DNA of 9,095 nucleotides from an uncultured Lachnospiraceae bacterium. Its GTDB lineage: Bacteria; Bacillota; Clostridia; Lachnospirales; Lachnospiraceae. The stretch spans positions 1 to 9,095 of the forward strand of contig CAMNQN010000140.1 of the NCBI GenBank assembly GCA_946549155.1, written 5' to 3'. Below are positions 6,516 through 9,095 of this stretch, one piece after another. The position numbers were made by a program, and so were the translations under genes. How positions within the stretch are numbered: position 1 is the stretch's first letter; each line of letters begins with the position of its first letter. A model generated the notes under the pieces. That model ran no database searches and was not told the origin of the DNA. It saw nothing but the letters and a program-made list of their open reading frames with translations.

Positions 6516-6977
6516 GTGGAGCGGAAGAACCACGTGATTGACGGAGCCTTTGCGCTGGCATTGTTTGGAGTTTTTGCCCTGTGCGCTGTGATGCTGGTCC
6601 TTCTGGGGGCCAGGGTCTACAGTAAAGTGGCGTCCGGAATGAGTAAAATGGACGCGCCCATGATCCTGTCCTATGTGACGGAAAAGCTGAGAAGCTGCGG
6701 CGGAAGCGGGAATGTTTCCCTGGGGGAGGACGGAGAACTGCTGCTGTGGGAGGAAAGCTCCGGGGAAAATTATGCCACCTGGATTTATCAGGCTGACGGC
6801 TGTCTGATGGAGGCGCTGATGCCAAAGGGGAGGGAACCCATAACCGGCGGCGGTACGGAAATTGCCCCGGTGCAGGATTTTTCGGCGGAATGGGCGGAGC
6901 ATGGGATGCTGGAAATTACGGTGAAGGATGCGGATGGAAGCGTGCTGAGCCGGTATTTTACTTTTCAGACAGAATAA
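6516..6977 (+). CDS. DUF4860-like single-pass protein of a pilus operon
   Basis: A 153-residue protein starting at GTG 6516, with GGGGAGG at 6502-6508. The opening KNHVIDGAFALALFGVFALC is a single membrane helix (about 11-31) followed by a long helix (GARVYSKVASGMSKMD) and a beta-rich C-terminal part with SLGEDGELLLWEES and YATWIYQADGCLMEAL. This matches my recollection of DUF4860 proteins in clostridial pilus loci, which look like minor pilins related in shape to ComGF; the family name is from memory and unverified. The possible cleavage Gly10 is followed by Ala-Phe-Ala-Leu-Ala, so no Glu+5. It probably sits in the membrane as an accessory or tip component. Confidence 0.75.
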   Translation: MERKNHVIDGAFALALFGVFALCAVMLVLLGARVYSKVASGMSKMDAPMILSYVTEKLRSCGGSGNVSLGEDGELLLWEESSGENYATWIYQADGCLMEALMPKGREPITGGGTEIAPVQDFSAEWAEHGMLEITVKDADGSVLSRYFTFQTE

Positions 6978-7009
6978 ACAGGCTGGCGGAGCATTGAGGA
7001 AGAGTTGCG

Positions 7010-7441
7010 ATGAAGGAAAAGGAACATTCCCGTACGGGACTATTATTGATGGAGATTATACTGGCCGTTTTGTTTTTCTCTGTTTCGGCGGTGGGCTGCC
7101 TCCGGATATTTGTGGGGGCTTCCCGGCAAGGTCTCAGGGCGAAGCAGCTGAAAGCGGCGGTGAACAGCACGGAGAATTTCCTTCAGCAGCTGAAGGCTGT
7201 GGGAGGAGAAAGGGAACGGCTGAGGGAATTTTATCCGGATGCAGAGGGGCTGGAGGACGGCGTTCTGTATTTTGACGAAAACGGCGCCGTTTGCACGCTG
7301 GAGGAGATGGACTATTCCATGCGGTTTTTGGTGGTGAAGAGAGAGGTTACAGCGGAGGCCGAGGCGGTTTGCTATAACGGGAAACAGGAGGAAATTTACC
7401 GTATCAGTACGCTGCTGGCGGTGGAGAGGGATATGGAATGA
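7010..7441 (+). CDS. Type IV prepilin-like protein with canonical class III signal
   Basis: A 143-residue protein with GAGGA at 6996-7000 upstream of the ATG. The N-terminus MKEKEHSRTG|LLLMEIILAVLFF is a class III prepilin signal: a 10-residue basic leader ending in Gly, a hydrophobic mature start and Glu at mature position +5, required in canonical pilins for cleavage, methylation and assembly. The helix extends to about residue 62 and is followed by a small domain (LEDGVLYFDENGAVCTLEE) with two cysteines (about residues 93 and 120) that could form a disulphide. It resembles minor pilins of the PilV/GspI type. Among the four small proteins it is the only one with a standard processing site. 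A prepilin peptidase must act on it but none is encoded in the window. Its stop overlaps the next start (ATGA). Confidence 0.85.
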   Translation: MKEKEHSRTGLLLMEIILAVLFFSVSAVGCLRIFVGASRQGLRAKQLKAAVNSTENFLQQLKAVGGERERLREFYPDAEGLEDGVLYFDENGAVCTLEEMDYSMRFLVVKREVTAEAEAVCYNGKQEEIYRISTLLAVERDME

Positions 7442-7962
7442 AGAGAAAAGAAAGGGGCCAGTCGGTCATTCATACAGGCACCACGTCGCTGGTGATGATA
7501 TTTGCGGTGCTGGCGCTTATGACCTTCGCGCTGCTGTCCTACTCCTCGGCCAGCGCCCAGTGGCGGCTGGCCAGGAAGATGGCGGAGCGGATGGAATGCT
7601 ATTATGCAGCGGAGGAACAGGCGGCAGAGCGCCTGGAGGTGCTGGACACCTGGCTGAAGGGGCTTGCTTTGGCGGGCACGGAGGCTTCAGAACAGGAATT
7701 TTCGCAGCTGCTTTTCGGACTTCCGGAGACGATGCGGGATATGGAATGGCAGGATGGATTGATCTACTGGCAGATTCCGGTGGGGGAACGGCAGCAGCTG
7801 GAGGTAAAGGTGGAGCCTGCAAAAGAGAAGGAGGGGGCCTGCTGGAGGCTGCTATGGTGGAAGCTGACCGGCCCGCAGGGCGGCCTGGAACAGCAGCCTC
7901 TGGAATTATACGGAAAAGAAGAGGGGGCAAAGGGAGAAGCCCCGGGAGGTAACGGGATATGA
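7438..7962 (+). CDS. Single-pass pilus-operon protein (possible PilX/GspK-like)
   Basis: A 174-residue protein whose ATG overlaps the preceding stop by 4 nt, indicating translational coupling. A basic N-terminus (MKRKERGQ) precedes a membrane helix (about 16-38), then an amphipathic helix in which YYAAEEQAAERLEVLD stands out. This YxAEEaaE-type stretch after the helix recalls PilX/GspK-type proteins, where it follows the pilin-like N-terminus. Possible cleavage at HTG|TTSLV would put Val at +5, so no conserved Glu, a known feature of GspK-type tip pseudopilins. The C-terminal half (WQDGLIYWQIPVGERQQLEV) is beta-rich, ending in a Gly/Glu-rich tail. The exact family is not recognised. Its stop overlaps the pilT start. 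Confidence 0.75.
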   Translation: MKRKERGQSVIHTGTTSLVMIFAVLALMTFALLSYSSASAQWRLARKMAERMECYYAAEEQAAERLEVLDTWLKGLALAGTEASEQEFSQLLFGLPETMRDMEWQDGLIYWQIPVGERQQLEVKVEPAKEKEGACWRLLWWKLTGPQGGLEQQPLELYGKEEGAKGEAPGGNGI

Positions 7963-9014
7963 ACATGAGAGAGGTTCTGGAGGAGATGACGAAGCGGGGG
8001 GCATCAGATATCTTTCTGGTGGCCGGTCGTCCCATTTCTTATAAATCAGAGCAGAAAATATGCACCTACGGGACAGACCGGCTGACACCGGGAATCCTGA
8101 AGCAGTATATTGATGAAATTTATGAAATGGCAGGCTGCCAGAACGAAAGGAAGCTTCTGGAAACCGGCGACGATGACTTTTCCTTTGCGGTGACGGGACT
8201 TGCCCGTTTTCGGGTCAGCACCTTCAAACAGAGAGGGTCGCTGGCGGCGGTGATCCGGATTATCGCGTTCCATCTGCCGGATGCCGCGGCGCTGGGGATT
8301 CCGGAGTCTGTGATTGAGCTGGGGGACTTCGGGAAGGGAATGGTGCTGGTGACCGGCGCAGCAGGCAGCGGAAAATCCACTACGCTGGCCTGTATCATCG
8401 ACCATATCAACCATACCAGGGAAGAGCATATTATTACGCTGGAGGATCCGCTGGAGTTTCTGCATTCTCATGACAGGTGCATCGTCACGCAGCGGGAAAT
8501 TGTGTCGGATACGGAGAGCTATATCAAGGCGCTGCGGGCGGCTATGCGCCAGAGCCCGGACGTGATCCTGCTGGGGGAGATGCGGGACTATGAGACGATC
8601 CAGGTGGCGATGACCGCCGCGGAGACGGGACATCTGATTTTTTCCACGCTTCATACAATGGGGGCGGCCAATACCATAGACCGGATTATTGATGTATTTC
8701 CAGCCAATCAGCAGCGGCAGATCGCGGTGCAGCTGTCCATGGTGCTGCAGGCGGTGGTGAGCCAGCAGCTGGTGCCCGGCCTGGATGGAAAGCTGCTGCC
8801 CGTATTTGAGATCATGACGGTGACGCCGGCGATCCGAAATATGATTCGGGAGAACAAAAGCTTCCAGATCGACGGAATGCTGTATTCGTCAGCCACCCCC
8901 AGGATGATGTCGGCGGACTCCTGCCTCCTCCAGATGTATAAGGCAGGAAAAATCGACCGGAAGGTGGCGCTGGCATATGCCTCTAATCCGGATATGCTGG
9001 CTAGGCGGATTTAG
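7959..9014 (+). CDS. pilT: Type IV pilus retraction-type ATPase PilT
   Basis: A complete 351-residue hexameric AAA-type secretion ATPase, the usual length for PilT. The N-terminal domain has the family's SDI-type start (KRGASDIFLVAGRP). Walker A is GAAGSGKST at 133-141, with Ala-Ala where most relatives have Pro-Thr. The Asp box is IITLEDPLEF (158-167), Walker B LLGEMRD (204-210) and the His box TGHLIFSTLH (223-232). AIRNMIREN (291-299) is the AIRNLIRE signature typical of PilT and absent from PilB, which is larger and has a zinc-binding motif. In other bacteria PilT powers retraction. It overlaps the previous gene by 4 nt (ATGA) and is the last gene of the operon in view. No PilB appears in the window. 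Confidence 0.96.
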   Translation: MNMREVLEEMTKRGASDIFLVAGRPISYKSEQKICTYGTDRLTPGILKQYIDEIYEMAGCQNERKLLETGDDDFSFAVTGLARFRVSTFKQRGSLAAVIRIIAFHLPDAAALGIPESVIELGDFGKGMVLVTGAAGSGKSTTLACIIDHINHTREEHIITLEDPLEFLHSHDRCIVTQREIVSDTESYIKALRAAMRQSPDVILLGEMRDYETIQVAMTAAETGHLIFSTLHTMGAANTIDRIIDVFPANQQRQIAVQLSMVLQAVVSQQLVPGLDGKLLPVFEIMTVTPAIRNMIRENKSFQIDGMLYSSATPRMMSADSCLLQMYKAGKIDRKVALAYASNPDMLARRI

Positions 9015-9023
9015 TTAATAAGC

Positions 9024-9095
9024 AGGACGCAGGAAAAGATGGGGCCGGGCGGGCAGATGCCTCTGGAAAACTGCTCCGGATACAAGAAACGCTAG
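9024..9095 (+). repeat. 72-bp dispersed repeat, right copy (cut by window end)
   Basis: Matches the reverse complement of 365-436 at 70 of 72 bases, differing at 9040 and 9076. It starts 10 bases after the pilT stop and continues to the final base, so the true length may be larger. The segment keeps an open frame (…DAGKDGAGRADASGK…) but no start codon lies ahead of it; a TAG at 9002-9004 closes the frame upstream. No terminator for the pilus operon is visible before it, so transcription may read into this repeat. Confidence 0.9.

Noticed and set aside
1..9095. CRISPR array, tRNA, rRNA or integrase/transposase genes
   Set aside because: No spaced direct repeats, cloverleaf sequence, ribosomal segment or recombinase motif was seen on reading both strands.

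Overview
The window looks like a chromosomal piece from a Gram-positive Clostridia, probably a Lachnospiraceae-type gut anaerobe. This is inferred from strong GGAGG ribosome binding sites, GC-rich coding sequence full of GGA/GAG/CTG codons, a gene set typical of that group (PucR/CdaR-type regulator, S41 protease, lipoprotein, Gram-positive type IV pilus genes) and the absence of outer-membrane pilus parts. No database search was possible, so the lineage is an inference.

Layout. Bases 1-600 hold no convincing gene and are AT-rich apart from a GC-rich island at about 340-436. This stretch carries a long imperfect hairpin (69-139) and one copy of a 72-bp repeat (365-436). A good promoter (521-549) then leads to a CdaR/PucR-type regulator (603-1691), followed by a hairpin with a short T-run (1733-1766). 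The remaining genes are all on the + strand and closely packed: a membrane-anchored S41 C-terminal processing protease (1800-3233), a degenerate sigma-70-like protein without region 4 (3316-4164), a transglutaminase-fold lipoprotein (4151-5080), a PilC/GspF-type membrane platform protein (5108-6148), four small single-pass proteins resembling minor pilins or pilus assembly factors (6170-7962), and a PilT-type ATPase (7959-9014). Ten bases after the pilT stop a second copy of the 72-bp repeat begins, inverted relative to the first, and it runs to the last base of the window.

How the genes may work together. From 3316 to 9014 the genes are spaced 45 bp or less apart and several overlap by 4-14 nt, so they probably form one transcript. 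The platform protein, pilin-like proteins and ATPase form a minimal type IV pilus-like or pseudopilus machine. The single motor is PilT-like; no PilB, prepilin peptidase, PilM/N/O or major pilin is visible here. The lipoprotein and S41 protease act outside the membrane and could process or interact with envelope or pilus components, which is inference. The sigma-like protein could tune transcription through RNA polymerase core binding but lacks the parts needed to recognise a promoter normally.

The most unusual items are the sigma-like protein embedded in a pilus operon, the PilT-only arrangement with mostly non-canonical pilin-like proteins, and the outward-facing inverted repeat pair bracketing the locus, whose two mismatches are both synonymous in one shared reading frame.
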